Source: an uncultured Clostridia bacterium (GTDB lineage Bacteria; Bacillota; Clostridia; TANB77; CAG-508). Taken from it: DNA of 42,505 nt. The position numbers and the translations under genes are program-made. The stretch spans positions 1 to 42,505 of the forward strand of contig CALXCM010000006.1 in assembly GCA_944386785.1 (NCBI GenBank), given 5' to 3'. Positions 1-9,579 of the stretch are shown here, in pieces (position 1 is the first letter of the stretch; every line of letters begins with the position of its first letter). The notes below the pieces were generated by a model, which was not told where the DNA came from, did no database searches, and saw nothing but the letters and a program-made list of their open reading frames with translations.

Positions 1-1353
1 TAATGTACTTCCACATATACTTGCTTGTGATGTTGATCCATTTGATGATAATACTTCTGATACAACTCTTATTGCATATGGGAATTCTTCTTCTGATGGT
101 AATACTGGAACTAATGCTTTTTCTGCTAATGCTCCATGACCAATTTCTCTTCTTCCCGGTCCTCTTGATGGTCTTGCTTCACCTACTGAGTAACTTGGGA
201 AATTATAGTGATGCATATATCTTTTTGATTCTTCTGTAGTATCTATTCCGTCTAGTGTTTGTTCTTCACTCATCATTCCTAATGTTGCAACAGATAATAC
301 TTGAGTTTGTCCTCTTGTAAATAATGCACTACCATGAGTTCTTGGAAGTAATCCTACTTCACATGATAATGGTCTTATTTCATCTAAGGCTCTTCCATCT
401 ACTCTTTTATGTTCAAAATATATTAATTCTCTTACACATTTTTTCTCTACTTTGTAGATTGCTTCTCCAATTGCTTGTTTGTTTTCTTCGAAAAGTTCTT
501 CACCATATTTTTCTAAATATGCATTTTCAATTTTTTCTGTAAGTTCAGAGATATTATTATCCCTTGTTTCTTTGTCTTGTTCTTGAACTTTTTCTTTCAT
601 TTCATCTTTGAAGTTTTCTTCTACAAATTCATAAATATCTTTATCTACTTCAAATGATTTATATTGGAATTTTGGTTTTCCAATTTCTTTTTGTATTTTT
701 GATATAAATTTACATAGTTTTTTGATTTCTTTATGTGCTTCTTTTATTGCTTTTAACATTACATCATTTGGTACTTCATTTGCTCCTGCTTCTATCATTG
801 TGATTTTTTCTTCTGTTGCTGCAACTGTTAAAGTTAAATCTGATTTTTCTCTTTCTTCTACTGTTGGATTTATTACAATTTTTCCATCAACTAATCCTAC
901 ATTTACTGCAGCTGTTGGTCCATTAAATGGTATATCTGATATTGCTAAAGCTGATGCTGCACCTATCATTGCTGCAACTTCTGGTGAGTTATCTTGTTCT
1001 ACACAAAGTACAGTTCCAACTATTACTACATCATTTCTAAAGTCTTTTGGAAATAGTGGTCTTAGTGGTCTATCTATTGCTCTTGATGTTAAAATTGCTT
1101 TGTCACTTGGTTTTCCTTCTCTTTTTAAAAATCCTCCTGGAATTTTACCTACACTATATAGTTTTTCTTCAAAATCAACTGATAATGGAAAAAAGTCTAT
1201 TCCTTCTCTTGGTTCTTTTGAAGCTGTTACATTTACTAATACACATGTATCTCCATATCTAACAAGAACACTTCCATTAGCTAATCCTGCCATTTTTCCT
1301 GTTTCTATTACTAATTTTCTTCCTGCTAATTTTGTTTCATAAGTTTTAAACAT
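1..1353 (-). CDS. pnp: Polyribonucleotide nucleotidyltransferase (PNPase), 3' part cut by window edge
   Basis: Phosphorolytic 3'-5' exoribonuclease of mRNA decay, acting as a cytoplasmic trimer. Reading the minus strand from the ATG at 1353 gives 451 uninterrupted codons that run off the left edge. The start MFKTYETKLAGRKLVIETGK, then RAIDRPLRPLFP, the all-helical linker, and the second RNase PH-like core with RTHGSALFTRGQTQ and GEARPSRGPGRREIGHG are PNPase hallmarks. The C-terminal KH and S1 domains lie outside the window. A GGAAG ribosome binding site precedes the start. It follows rpsO in the classical rpsO-pnp order but is separated from it by a terminator hairpin. GAC GGA and CCG GGA near 130-250 show that CGG across codon boundaries is tolerated in frame. 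Confidence 0.97.
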   Translation of the reverse strand, partial: MFKTYETKLAGRKLVIETGKMAGLANGSVLVRYGDTCVLVNVTASKEPREGIDFFPLSVDFEEKLYSVGKIPGGFLKREGKPSDKAILTSRAIDRPLRPLFPKDFRNDVVIVGTVLCVEQDNSPEVAAMIGAASALAISDIPFNGPTAAVNVGLVDGKIVINPTVEEREKSDLTLTVAATEEKITMIEAGANEVPNDVMLKAIKEAHKEIKKLCKFISKIQKEIGKPKFQYKSFEVDKDIYEFVEENFKDEMKEKVQEQDKETRDNNISELTEKIENAYLEKYGEELFEENKQAIGEAIYKVEKKCVRELIYFEHKRVDGRALDEIRPLSCEVGLLPRTHGSALFTRGQTQVLSVATLGMMSEEQTLDGIDTTEESKRYMHHYNFPSYSVGEARPSRGPGRREIGHGALAEKALVPVLPSEEEFPYAIRVVSEVLSSNGSTSQASICGSTL

Positions 1354-1504
1354 AATTTTACTTCCTTTCTTTTTTTATTTGCACCTTTCTTTTATTTCAA
1401 GTAGTTTTAGATTGTAACCTCTATAATATACTAGTATTTATTTTTTCTAATACATTATACAAGCTACTTACCTAATCTACTTGAATATTTTTAAACTTAA
1501 ACAA

Positions 1505-1536
1505 AAGCCCATGCTAAATAAATAGTCTGTGGGCTT
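1505..1536 (-). terminator. Intrinsic terminator/attenuator between rpsO and pnp
   Basis: AAGCCCA (1505-1511) pairs with TGGGCTT (1530-1536). On the minus strand the hairpin is followed by TTTTGTTT. It lies just after the rpsO stop, so it would end or attenuate rpsO transcripts before pnp. Confidence 0.75.
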
Positions 1537-1546
1537 CTATTTACAA

Positions 1547-1810
1547 TTATTTTCTTAATCCTAGTTTTTCAACTATTGTTCTATATCTATTAATATCTTT
1601 TTTTGCTAAGTAGTTTAATAGATTTCTTCTTTTACCAACCATTTTTAATAATCCTCTTCTTGAATGGTTGTCTTTTTTATGAACTCTTAAGTGTTCTGTA
1701 AGTTCATTAATTCTTTCTGTTAAAAGAGCTACTTGAACTTCTGGTGAACCAGTGTCATTTTCTTCTCTTTTATATGTTGCAATAATTTCTTGTTTTCTTT
1801 CCTTTGTCAT
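1547..1810 (-). CDS. rpsO: 30S ribosomal protein S15
   Basis: Primary 16S rRNA-binding protein of the small-subunit platform. The 87 residues are the family's normal length. The signatures [21 protein letters not shown] and the basic [20 protein letters not shown] block, which contacts rRNA, are both present. The start is fixed by an AGGAGG about 8 bases upstream. It has its own promoter and an approximately 90-base leader, with pnp downstream. S15 represses its own mRNA in several bacteria; the leader holds a short inverted repeat that could serve this, but that is inference. Confidence 0.98.
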   Translation of the reverse strand: MTKERKQEIIATYKREENDTGSPEVQVALLTERINELTEHLRVHKKDNHSRRGLLKMVGKRRNLLNYLAKKDINRYRTIVEKLGLRK

Positions 1811-1884
1811 TTTTTACACCTCCTATTTTTTTCTTCCTAAAACCTGGCCTAAAGTTTAGGTGCTAAAGCTTTAAGCTAAGTAAA
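1811..1884 (-). promoter_or_regulatory. rpsO 5' leader, possible S15 autoregulatory RNA
   Basis: The minus-strand leader between the predicted start of transcription and rpsO contains the inverted repeat CCTAAACTTTAGG (around 1851-1863) followed by a purine-rich stretch and the AGGAGG. Leaders bound by S15 are known in several Bacillota, but I cannot match this one to a described class. Confidence 0.3.
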
Positions 1885-1910
1885 AGGTATGCTTAATTTA
1901 AAGCATACCT
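1885..1910 (-). terminator. Terminator of the surface-protein operon
   Basis: The 10-bp stem AGGTATGCTT (1885-1894) / AAGCATACCT (1901-1910) has a six-base loop and is followed on the minus strand by TTTTACTT. It ends the 9338-1980 operon. The hairpin directly abuts the -10 box of the rpsO promoter. Confidence 0.7.
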
Positions 1911-1939
1911 ATTGTACTACATTTTGTAATAAATTTCAA
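1911..1939 (-). promoter_or_regulatory. Sigma-A promoter of rpsO
   Basis: On the minus strand, TTGAAA (1939-1934), a 17-base spacer and TACAAT (1916-1911) form a near-consensus housekeeping promoter. It lies between the upstream operon and rpsO. The initial transcript would start within the adjoining hairpin sequence. Confidence 0.7.
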
Positions 1940-1979
1940 GTTAAATCTTATAACTTTTACAGATTTTTGCAAATTTTTA

Positions 1980-4900
1980 TTAATTTATACCCCAAGGACT
2001 ACTTTGACTTCCATCTCCACTGTTTAGGTTTATTCTACTGATTGGGACATTTTCGACTATGACTTTTAAAGATCTAGGCAGTTTTATAGATGTGCTTGTC
2101 GATACCAAGCTTTCTGTTGTTGCTGGGGTGTTTGATAAACCTCCCCCACTTCTAAAACCTATTCCTAGTACATCAAATATTCCTGTTTGTGCGTTTTTAT
2201 TTGGTGAAATCAATCTATTGGCATAATAAAACTGATTTCTGTCTGCCATTAATGCTTCAGCATAAAAATCTGTATCATTATTACTTTCTCTTGTTTTCAC
2301 AGCTTTCATATGCTCTTCAATATCATTTACCTCATAAAAATTACTTTCTACTGTTACAGAATTTACTGAAACTAAGTCACCCGAAATTTTATATGGCTGT
2401 TCATCATTTTCCCAAGATCCATTATTAAGTATTCCATTTATAGCATTCCTGGTTCCATATTCATATGCCCAAATTACAGGGTAACTTACTTGATTTATAG
2501 TATGTACACTTCTATATTCTGCTCCAAAACCACCTGTATAATAAATCCAGTCATCTTCAACTTTTTCTTCATAATCTGCTTGTTTTATACTTCTTGCAGT
2601 AGCCCCTAAAGAAGAATTACTGTATAAGGTTTTTGCTGTGTTATTTAAAACATATACCATATTATTATAGAATCTTGCCGTAGTACTATACTCTATTTTA
2701 GTATTTGTTGCAGTACTTACTAATGTTGCATAATTTCCATTTATCTCTAATACTCTATAATCTAAATCTTCTCTATACACAGTCTGTGATACCCCTAAAT
2801 CATCTGTTGTTAAATTAATATATGATGAGCCAGTTGGATAATAACTTACATAGTCTCCAACTAGAACTTCTTTATCTTTTATGCCGCTTACCGTACAACT
2901 AAATATAGCTGAATTTCCTGCATTATCATAAACCATAAATAGATATGTTCCATCTTTTGTTACTTCCCACTGTGATGAATTTAATTTTGTAATGTTACTT
3001 ATTGTTGCATTTGTATAACTTTGTACTCCTGACTCATAATCTGCTGTACTAACTGTTATTATTGCACTACTTCCTATTACAGAATATGTTGTACTTCCCG
3101 TTGGTGGAGTCGTATCTATTTTAGTTACATTTCCTGTCGTAAGAGTTCCATAAGTACTTCCATATTTTAGTCTTGCATATACTGGACCATTTGATGATCT
3201 TGTTGGCTTGCTAGATGAATTGTATGTATACCAATTTGTTCCATTTAAGCTATATTGGATTTCATACTGGCTTCCTGCTGTTGATGTTATTGTTATTGTT
3301 ACACTTTTATTTGTCCAATCCCTTGGTGAATAATCAAAGGTTATATAATCATCTCCATCAGGCACAGTAATTTTTGTAGTTGTACCTGAAGTTTGATTAG
3401 AAGTTATTTCATTTCCAGCATTATCTATTACTTTTACTTTAAAATAATATGTTGTTCCTGGACTTAAATTTCCAAATGTATATGTATTTGATGTTTGTTC
3501 TGTTTTCCAATAATATGAGCTTCCTCCATCACTACTCATTCCAAATACATATCCTCTAATACCACTTTTTCCATCTACTGAAGTTGCTGCTTTATCATCT
3601 ACATTATTTGCCCTTATTTCTATTGTATTTTCTGTTACCTCCCAAACACTTGGTGTAAATTTATCTGGTGCTAATCTATCTATTTTATCAACTGTTGTTT
3701 GAACTTCTTCTGTTGTATAGTCTGAGTTTGGATCTTTATATCTTGCATATATTGTTGTGTTATTATCTGTTACAGTAATTGGATTTCCATCCATATATGT
3801 ATCCCAATCTGTGTTTGATAATTTATATTGTAAGATATAGTAAGTGTCTGCATTGTTATTTATTGTAACGCTTACGGGACCTCTTGTCCAACCACTTGGA
3901 CTTTTAGTAAATGTAATATCTGTACTTGGGTTAGGTAATCTTGTTGTTGTAACTTCATATGTGTATGACTCTTTTTCATTTCCTGCATTATCTGTTGCTT
4001 TTATTTTTATTTTATAAGTCGTACCTGGTGTTAATCCATTAAATGTATAACTTCCTTCTTCTTGCTGTCCTTCATATGTTTTTCCGTCATCTTTACTAAA
4101 TTCAAAGTATTTAATACCACTTTTTCCATCTTTATCTGTTGCATCCCAGTCATCTGTACTTCCTGTTACAGTTATACTTGTTGCCCCTGTATTTGTAACA
4201 CTTGGTCCAAAATCATATGGAGCTAGTCTATCTATATTTTCTACAACATGTTCTACAGTTTCGCCTGATAAATTGTTATTTTTTAGTCTTGCATATATTC
4301 TAGTATTATTATCTTCAATATTTAATTCTCCTGTGTAGTCTTGGAAATTGTTTCCGTCATATGAATACTCAATATCATATCCGCTTACATCTGAGTAAAT
4401 TGCTAGTTTTACTGGACCTTTTGTCCATGTGTCTTTATTTGGTGTTTGCTCAAAAATTATATTTCCATCTGGTGTTTCTTGAGTTTCATCTGAAGTTGTA
4501 CCCATAAATGGTCCTACTTCTGTTTCATTTCCCGCATTATCTATTGCTTTTACTCTTATTTGATAGCTTTCATTTTCTTGTAATCCCTCAAATGTATAGA
4601 TATTTCCTTCTTGTAAATCTGTCCAATTTCCACCATTATTATTACTAAATTTATAGCCTCTTATTCCACTTTCTCCATCTACATCAGTTGCTGTCGCATC
4701 TTCAGTATTTGCTGTTATTTTTAAACTAGTTCTTCCTGGTGTTATTGTTGGGGTAAATTCTAATGGGTCTAACCTATCTATATTATCTATTGTTTCTTCC
4801 TTTTCTGGTCCTGTTTGATTTTCATTATTTTTTGCTCTTGCAGTTATTTTAGTATTATTATCTTCTATTTCTATTTCTCCATTATACTTTTCCCAACTGC

Positions 4901-5420
4901 CATTATTTATTTTATATTCTATACTTACACTACTTGAATTTGCTGTAAGTGTTACTCTTACTTTATCATCTGTCCAAGAAGTTGGTGTTTTTTCCATAGA
5001 TACTACTATTTTATTTATGTCTGTTTCTTCTCCTTTTAAGCCTACATATGTAGTTTCATTCATAGTTACATTAAACATGTATCCTTCTTTTGTAATTACC
5101 AAAACATAGTCTTTTTCATAGTTTGGTGTTACTTCTTGAGCATCTTTAAACATAGAGTCTTTATTTATTCTTTCTGTTAATTTATCTAAAAATCCATCAA
5201 GATTGCCTTGATAATCTTTTGAAAGAGTCCTTGTTTTTATATCATCTAATTTTTCTTGATATTGCTTTATTTCAGTTTCCATCTTAGCTTGATTACTTTT
5301 TCCAAAAAGACCTCCATCTCCAGTAAGGGTTGCAATTGTAATCCCTGCTAAGATAATTAGGACTACAATTGTTACAACCAAGGCTATCATTGATATACCG
5401 CTATCTAACCTATTTTTCAT
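1980..5420 (-). CDS. Large pilin-signal surface protein with repeated Ig/Fn3-like modules (paralog A)
   Basis: 1146 residues. The N-terminus has a short basic stretch, then GISMIALVVTIVVLIILAG, a type IV-pilin/pseudopilin-like membrane helix that suggests export and anchoring through it. After a short coiled region (about 40-130) come four alternating module pairs: one ends in IDRLAP or IDRLDP, the next carries GESGIRGY or GKSGIKYF and VKAIDNAGNE, typical of Ig-like/Fn3 surface modules. The C-terminal part (about 830-1146) starts GIKDKEVLVGDYVSY and ends in SPWGIN. It is the last gene of an operon with its paralog and a small membrane protein, and has an AGGAGG before the ATG. Ligand unknown; adhesion or cell-surface display is inference. 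Unlike its paralog it is uninterrupted. Confidence 0.85.
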   Translation of the reverse strand: MKNRLDSGISMIALVVTIVVLIILAGITIATLTGDGGLFGKSNQAKMETEIKQYQEKLDDIKTRTLSKDYQGNLDGFLDKLTERINKDSMFKDAQEVTPNYEKDYVLVITKEGYMFNVTMNETTYVGLKGEETDINKIVVSMEKTPTSWTDDKVRVTLTANSSSVSIEYKINNGSWEKYNGEIEIEDNNTKITARAKNNENQTGPEKEETIDNIDRLDPLEFTPTITPGRTSLKITANTEDATATDVDGESGIRGYKFSNNNGGNWTDLQEGNIYTFEGLQENESYQIRVKAIDNAGNETEVGPFMGTTSDETQETPDGNIIFEQTPNKDTWTKGPVKLAIYSDVSGYDIEYSYDGNNFQDYTGELNIEDNNTRIYARLKNNNLSGETVEHVVENIDRLAPYDFGPSVTNTGATSITVTGSTDDWDATDKDGKSGIKYFEFSKDDGKTYEGQQEEGSYTFNGLTPGTTYKIKIKATDNAGNEKESYTYEVTTTRLPNPSTDITFTKSPSGWTRGPVSVTINNNADTYYILQYKLSNTDWDTYMDGNPITVTDNNTTIYARYKDPNSDYTTEEVQTTVDKIDRLAPDKFTPSVWEVTENTIEIRANNVDDKAATSVDGKSGIRGYVFGMSSDGGSSYYWKTEQTSNTYTFGNLSPGTTYYFKVKVIDNAGNEITSNQTSGTTTKITVPDGDDYITFDYSPRDWTNKSVTITITSTAGSQYEIQYSLNGTNWYTYNSSSKPTRSSNGPVYARLKYGSTYGTLTTGNVTKIDTTPPTGSTTYSVIGSSAIITVSTADYESGVQSYTNATISNITKLNSSQWEVTKDGTYLFMVYDNAGNSAIFSCTVSGIKDKEVLVGDYVSYYPTGSSYINLTTDDLGVSQTVYREDLDYRVLEINGNYATLVSTATNTKIEYSTTARFYNNMVYVLNNTAKTLYSNSSLGATARSIKQADYEEKVEDDWIYYTGGFGAEYRSVHTINQVSYPVIWAYEYGTRNAINGILNNGSWENDEQPYKISGDLVSVNSVTVESNFYEVNDIEEHMKAVKTRESNNDTDFYAEALMADRNQFYYANRLISPNKNAQTGIFDVLGIGFRSGGGLSNTPATTESLVSTSTSIKLPRSLKVIVENVPISRINLNSGDGSQSSPWGIN

Positions 5421-5434
5421 TTTGTCCTCCTTTT

Positions 5435-5941
5435 TTATTCATTAGGTTGTTGTGCTTTTGTTATTTCTAGATTATATACATTTGCTATATCAGACATAGT
5501 TGAAACATTTAATGTCTTAGTTTCTCCTGGTGCTATTTTCCCAATATATCCATTTTCCTTGCATATTTCATTACCATTCTCATCTAACATTGTTAGTATA
5601 ATTGGATAATCTCCTTTTTCTACACCAGTATTATTTTTAACTGTTGCTTTTAAGATACTTATTCCATCTTTTTGAGTAATTTCTATATTAGTTACTTCTA
5701 AGTCATCTATATATTTTGCTTCTTTCATTTTTTCACTTTTATTTATTCTTTCTCCTATATCTGATACTTCTACATATTTTTCTTCTGGTTTTTGTTCTTC
5801 CTTTTCTCCATCTTGTTTATTTACTACATTTTTTACAACTAATAGTATAGAAATTACAATTATTGCAATTAAAATAACTATTAAAATTAATCTTTTTTCA
5901 GATTTTCTCATCCTTTTATTAACTGTTTTATTTTCGTTCAT
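5435..5941 (-). CDS. Membrane-anchored FxLYD-like protein
   Basis: About 168 residues. A basic N-terminus (NKRMRKSEKRL) precedes one transmembrane helix rich in I and V, then a charged linker and an extracytoplasmic domain. The domain has the pattern of FxLYD/DUF-type beta-sandwich domains: LKATVKNNTG, IILTMLDENGNEI and KIAPGETKTLNV. The start chosen is the second ATG, which sits 8 bases after GAAAGG; the upstream ATG at 5947 is too close to that site. It lies between the two large surface paralogs, all in one direction and closely spaced, so it probably helps their export, anchoring or assembly (inference). Confidence 0.7.
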   Translation of the reverse strand: MNENKTVNKRMRKSEKRLILIVILIAIIVISILLVVKNVVNKQDGEKEEQKPEEKYVEVSDIGERINKSEKMKEAKYIDDLEVTNIEITQKDGISILKATVKNNTGVEKGDYPIILTMLDENGNEICKENGYIGKIAPGETKTLNVSTMSDIANVYNLEITKAQQPNE

Positions 5942-5959
5942 ATACATAACCTTTCTTTT

Positions 5960-8900
5960 TTAATTTATTCCCCATGGGCTACTTTGAGTTCCGCTTCCAC
6001 TGTTTAAATTTATTCTGCTGGTTGGGACATTTTCGACTATGATACGCATAGATTTTGCTTGTCCATTAAGAAAATCATTTCTTGAAAGTAAGTTTGATGC
6101 AATTCCTAATCCGGTAAACGTCTGGTCCAAATAAGTGTCCAAAGGATACTACACCATTTGGAGATACATAAACTAATCTATTAGCATAATAATATCCTGT
6201 TTCCGAAGAATTCTGCACTAACATATTATAATACATATCTTTATCGTTATCTGAATTTTGAGTTTTTGCAGGTTTCATATGACTCTTTATATCACTTGGC
6301 AATTTGAAATATTTATTTTCAAATGTCATACTTGAAGCTGTAGCATATCCTATAAATGGTGCATTTTGTTCATCATCTTCTATGTATCCGTTATATTCTT
6401 GTAAATATATATTGGGGTAATCTATGTTATAAAGAGTTTTTGAGTTTCCATATCCTATGTAATATGGATCATAATGATAGTCATATCCCTCTTCTATTTT
6501 ACTAGTTAAATCTGAAAGTTTTATACTTCTTGCAGTTGCTCCTAAAGATGAATTGCTATATAAGGTTTTTGCTGTATTATTTAAAACATAAACCATGTTA
6601 TTATATAATTGTAAATATGTTCCGTTTATTCTTGTAGAAGTTAGTGTACTTATTAATGTTGCATAATTACCATTTATTTCTAGCACTTGATAGTCTAAAT
6701 CTTCTCTATATATTGTTTGTGTAGTTCCTAAATCAGTTATGGTAGTTGATGATGATCCACTTGGAGAATAATTTACATAGTCTCCTACTAGAACTTCTCT
6801 ATCTTTTATTCCACTTACTGTACAGCTAAATGTAGAAGAATTTCTTGCATTGTCGTAGACTATAAAGTAATATGTTCCATTTGCTGTAACTCTATATTGA
6901 GTATTACTTTGTTTAGTAATATTACTTGTTGTTGTATTATAGGATGTTGATACTCCAGATCCACCAGTGTCTGATGTTCCAACTGTAATTATTGCATAAT
7001 CTCCATATGTGTTATAGCTTGTCCATCCAGATGGATTTGTTTTATCTATCTTTGTTACATTCCCTGTTGCTTCTTCTCCATAGTTACCATTATATGATAA
7101 TCTTGCATATACTGGACCGTTTGATGATCTTACTGGTTTACTATATGAACTATATGTGTACCATGAATAGCCATCTAAACTGTATTGAATAGTATATTTA
7201 CTTCCTGCTGTTGATGTTATTGTTATTGTGACATCTCCATTTGTCCAGTCTCTTGGAGAGTAATCAAAAGTAATATAATCTTCTCCATCTGGTATGCTTA
7301 CCTTCGTTGTTGCCGAACTTTCATATGATGTTGTTAGATTTCCTGCATTGTCTGTTACTTCTACTTTAAATGTATAAGTAGTTCCTGGGCTTAAATTTCC
7401 AAATGTATAGTAATTAGAATATGTTGTTACCCAGTTGCTATATGTTTTTCCTCCATTACTACTCATTCCAAATCTATATTGCTTTATTCCACTTTGTCCA
7501 TCTGTTGAAGTAGCACTTTTATCTGATGTACTTGCTGTTACTTTTATTGAATTTTCTGTTATATTACTAAAATCAGGTGAGAACTCCCAAGGTGCTAATC
7601 TATCTATTGTTGTTACTGTTGTACTTACTTCTGAAGTTGCATAATCTGAATTTGGATCTTTAAGCCTTGCATATACAGTTGTGTTGTTATTTGTAACAGT
7701 TACTGGGTATCCTTTAATATATGTACTCCAATTACTGTTTTCTGATGTTCTATATTGTAGTATGAAATAGCTATCTGCTGTATTATTTATAGTTACTTGA
7801 ACTTGCCCTTTTGTCCAACTACTTGGATTTTTACTAAAGCTTATACAACTTGAAGGATTTGGAAGAGATGTTGTATTTGCCCAGTATGTTGATGATTCTG
7901 TTTCATTTTCTGCATAATCTACTGCTTTTACTTTTATTTGATAGCTAGATGATGGCGTTAGTCCTGTAAATGTATAACTTCCTTCTGTTACAGGTCCTTC
8001 ATAGCTATATCCATTATCTTTACTAAAGTAATATTCTTTAATTCCACTCTTTCCACTTACTGAAGTTTCATCATCATCAATTGCATTTGCTGTAACTTCT
8101 ATAGTTGTTGTTGTTTCTTCTGTTACATTTGGACTAAATGATTTTGGAGGTAGTTTATCTATATTATCCACTGTATATTGTTCTACTTCTCCTGCTGTTC
8201 CTTGATTTACTAATCTTGCTGATATTTTTGTATTATTATCTGATATTTCTATTGTGGAAGAATATCTATTATATGTTCCACCATTCAAAGAATATTCAAT
8301 ATCATAATTTCCGCTATCTGCTATTATTGTTACTCTTACTGGTCCTTTTGTCCAACTTTCAGGTTCTACACTAAATCTAACACTTCCTTCTGGTGCTTCT
8401 GCAACAGGTATCCCTTCTATTGGTCCTTCTTCTTTTTCGTTTCCCGCATTATCTAAAGCTTTTACTTTTATTTGATATGACCTTCCGACTTGCAAATTTC
8501 CAAATGTATATGTTCCTTCTGTTTGCAAATCTGTCCAACTTGAGCCATTATCATTACTAAAATAGTAGCCTTTTATATCACTTTTTCCGTCTACATTAGT
8601 TGCTTCTTGGTCATTTGTTTTTGCTACAACTCTTAGTTCATTCTTTCCTGGAGTTACAACTGGTATATAGTCTAAAGGTGGTAATCTATCTATATTAGTT
8701 ATTGTTTCTTCTTTTTCTTGTCCTGTCTCTCCTTGATTATTTACTGCTCTTGCAATTATTTTTGTATTATTATCTTCTATTTCTATTTCTCCATTGTAGT
8801 CTTGCCAACTTCCGTCATTTAGTTTATATTCTATTTCTACATTTCCAGAACTTGCTGTTATACTTACTTTTACTTTGTCTTTTGTCCAATAGTCTGGAAC

Positions 8901-9338
8901 TTTCTTAATTGTAATTACAGTATCATTTATATCTTCTTCTATGTCTTCTTCGTTATTTCCTAAGTATCTTGTTTCTTCCATTGTTACTTTAAATATGTAT
9001 CCCTCTTTTGTAACAACTCTTATACTATCATTATCATAGTTTGGTGTTACTTCTTTAGCTTCTTTAAACATAGTGTCATTTTCTATTTTTTTTACTAATT
9101 TATCTAAAAATGTATCAACATTTCCTTGATACTCATTTGTTATTGCTAAAGCTTTTATTTCGTCTATTTTTTGTTGATATTGAGTTACTTCAGCAGATAC
9201 CTTAGCATTGTTTGTTTTACCAAATAGTGCTCCATCTGTTACAACATTTGTTATTGTTACACCTGCTAAAATTAGTAAAATTATGATAGTTACAACTAAA
9301 GCAATTATTGTAATACCATTTTCTTGTTTGATTTTCAT
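5960..9338 (-). CDS. Large pilin-signal surface protein (paralog B), needs +1 recoding at CGG
   Basis: Predicted 1125 residues if one base is skipped at 6113. The start has an AGGAGG and the pilin-like segment GITIIALVVTIIILLILAG. The rest matches paralog A module for module: IDRLPP, GKSDIKGYYF, VKALDNAGNE, GIKDREVLVGDYVNY and a final SPWGIN. In the zero frame the protein stops early after FGPDVYRIRN; removing one C before GGA gives FGPDVYGLGIAS, which lines up with FDVLGIGF of paralog A, and then the shared IIVENVPTSRINLNSG tail. First gene of the operon. Either a recoded gene or a late frameshift mutant; the shared pattern with seven other genes favours recoding. Confidence 0.8.
6111..6113 (-). 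other. CGG +1 recoding site in surface paralog B
   Basis: Minus strand reads TAC CGG ATT in the incoming frame. Skipping one C gives TAC GGA TTA, Gly1076, and restores the C-terminal tail shared with paralog A. Confidence 0.7.
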
Positions 9339-9368
9339 TTTGCTCCTCCTTTGTTAAATTTAAAAAAA

Positions 9369-9403
9369 CAGAAATAGAACCTAAAATTTAGGTTTTATTT
9401 CTG
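9369..9403 (-). terminator. Terminator downstream of the FtsX-type permease
   Basis: A 17-base stem (9369-9385 with 9387-9403, one mismatch) is followed on the minus strand by seven T. It separates the permease gene from the surface-protein operon. Confidence 0.8.
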
Positions 9404-9448
9404 CATTTATTTCTATATTCATTTTTATATTTTTTACTAAATATGTAT

Positions 9449-9462
9449 TGTGTGTGTGTGTG
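9449..9462. repeat. Short TG dinucleotide tract
   Basis: Seven TG units in the intergenic stretch 9404-9579, which otherwise shows no gene. Such tracts vary in length, but no coding region reads through it. Confidence 0.6.
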
Positions 9463-9579
9463 CACAGCCCCAAGGCTTACAGCTTTTGCTTTTTTCATTT
9501 TTTTCTTCCCTTCTTCTCATTTGTTCTTTTTATATATTTATATATTAACTTTAATCTTTTGTCAATGCTTTTTTGCTTT

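Noticed and set aside
3..239. Open frames on the plus strand opposite pnp, the surface proteins, clpC and the kinase
   Set aside because: They lack ribosome binding sites, are made of Leu/Phe/Ser-rich low-complexity residues typical of antisense frames in AT-rich genes, and overlap well-supported genes.
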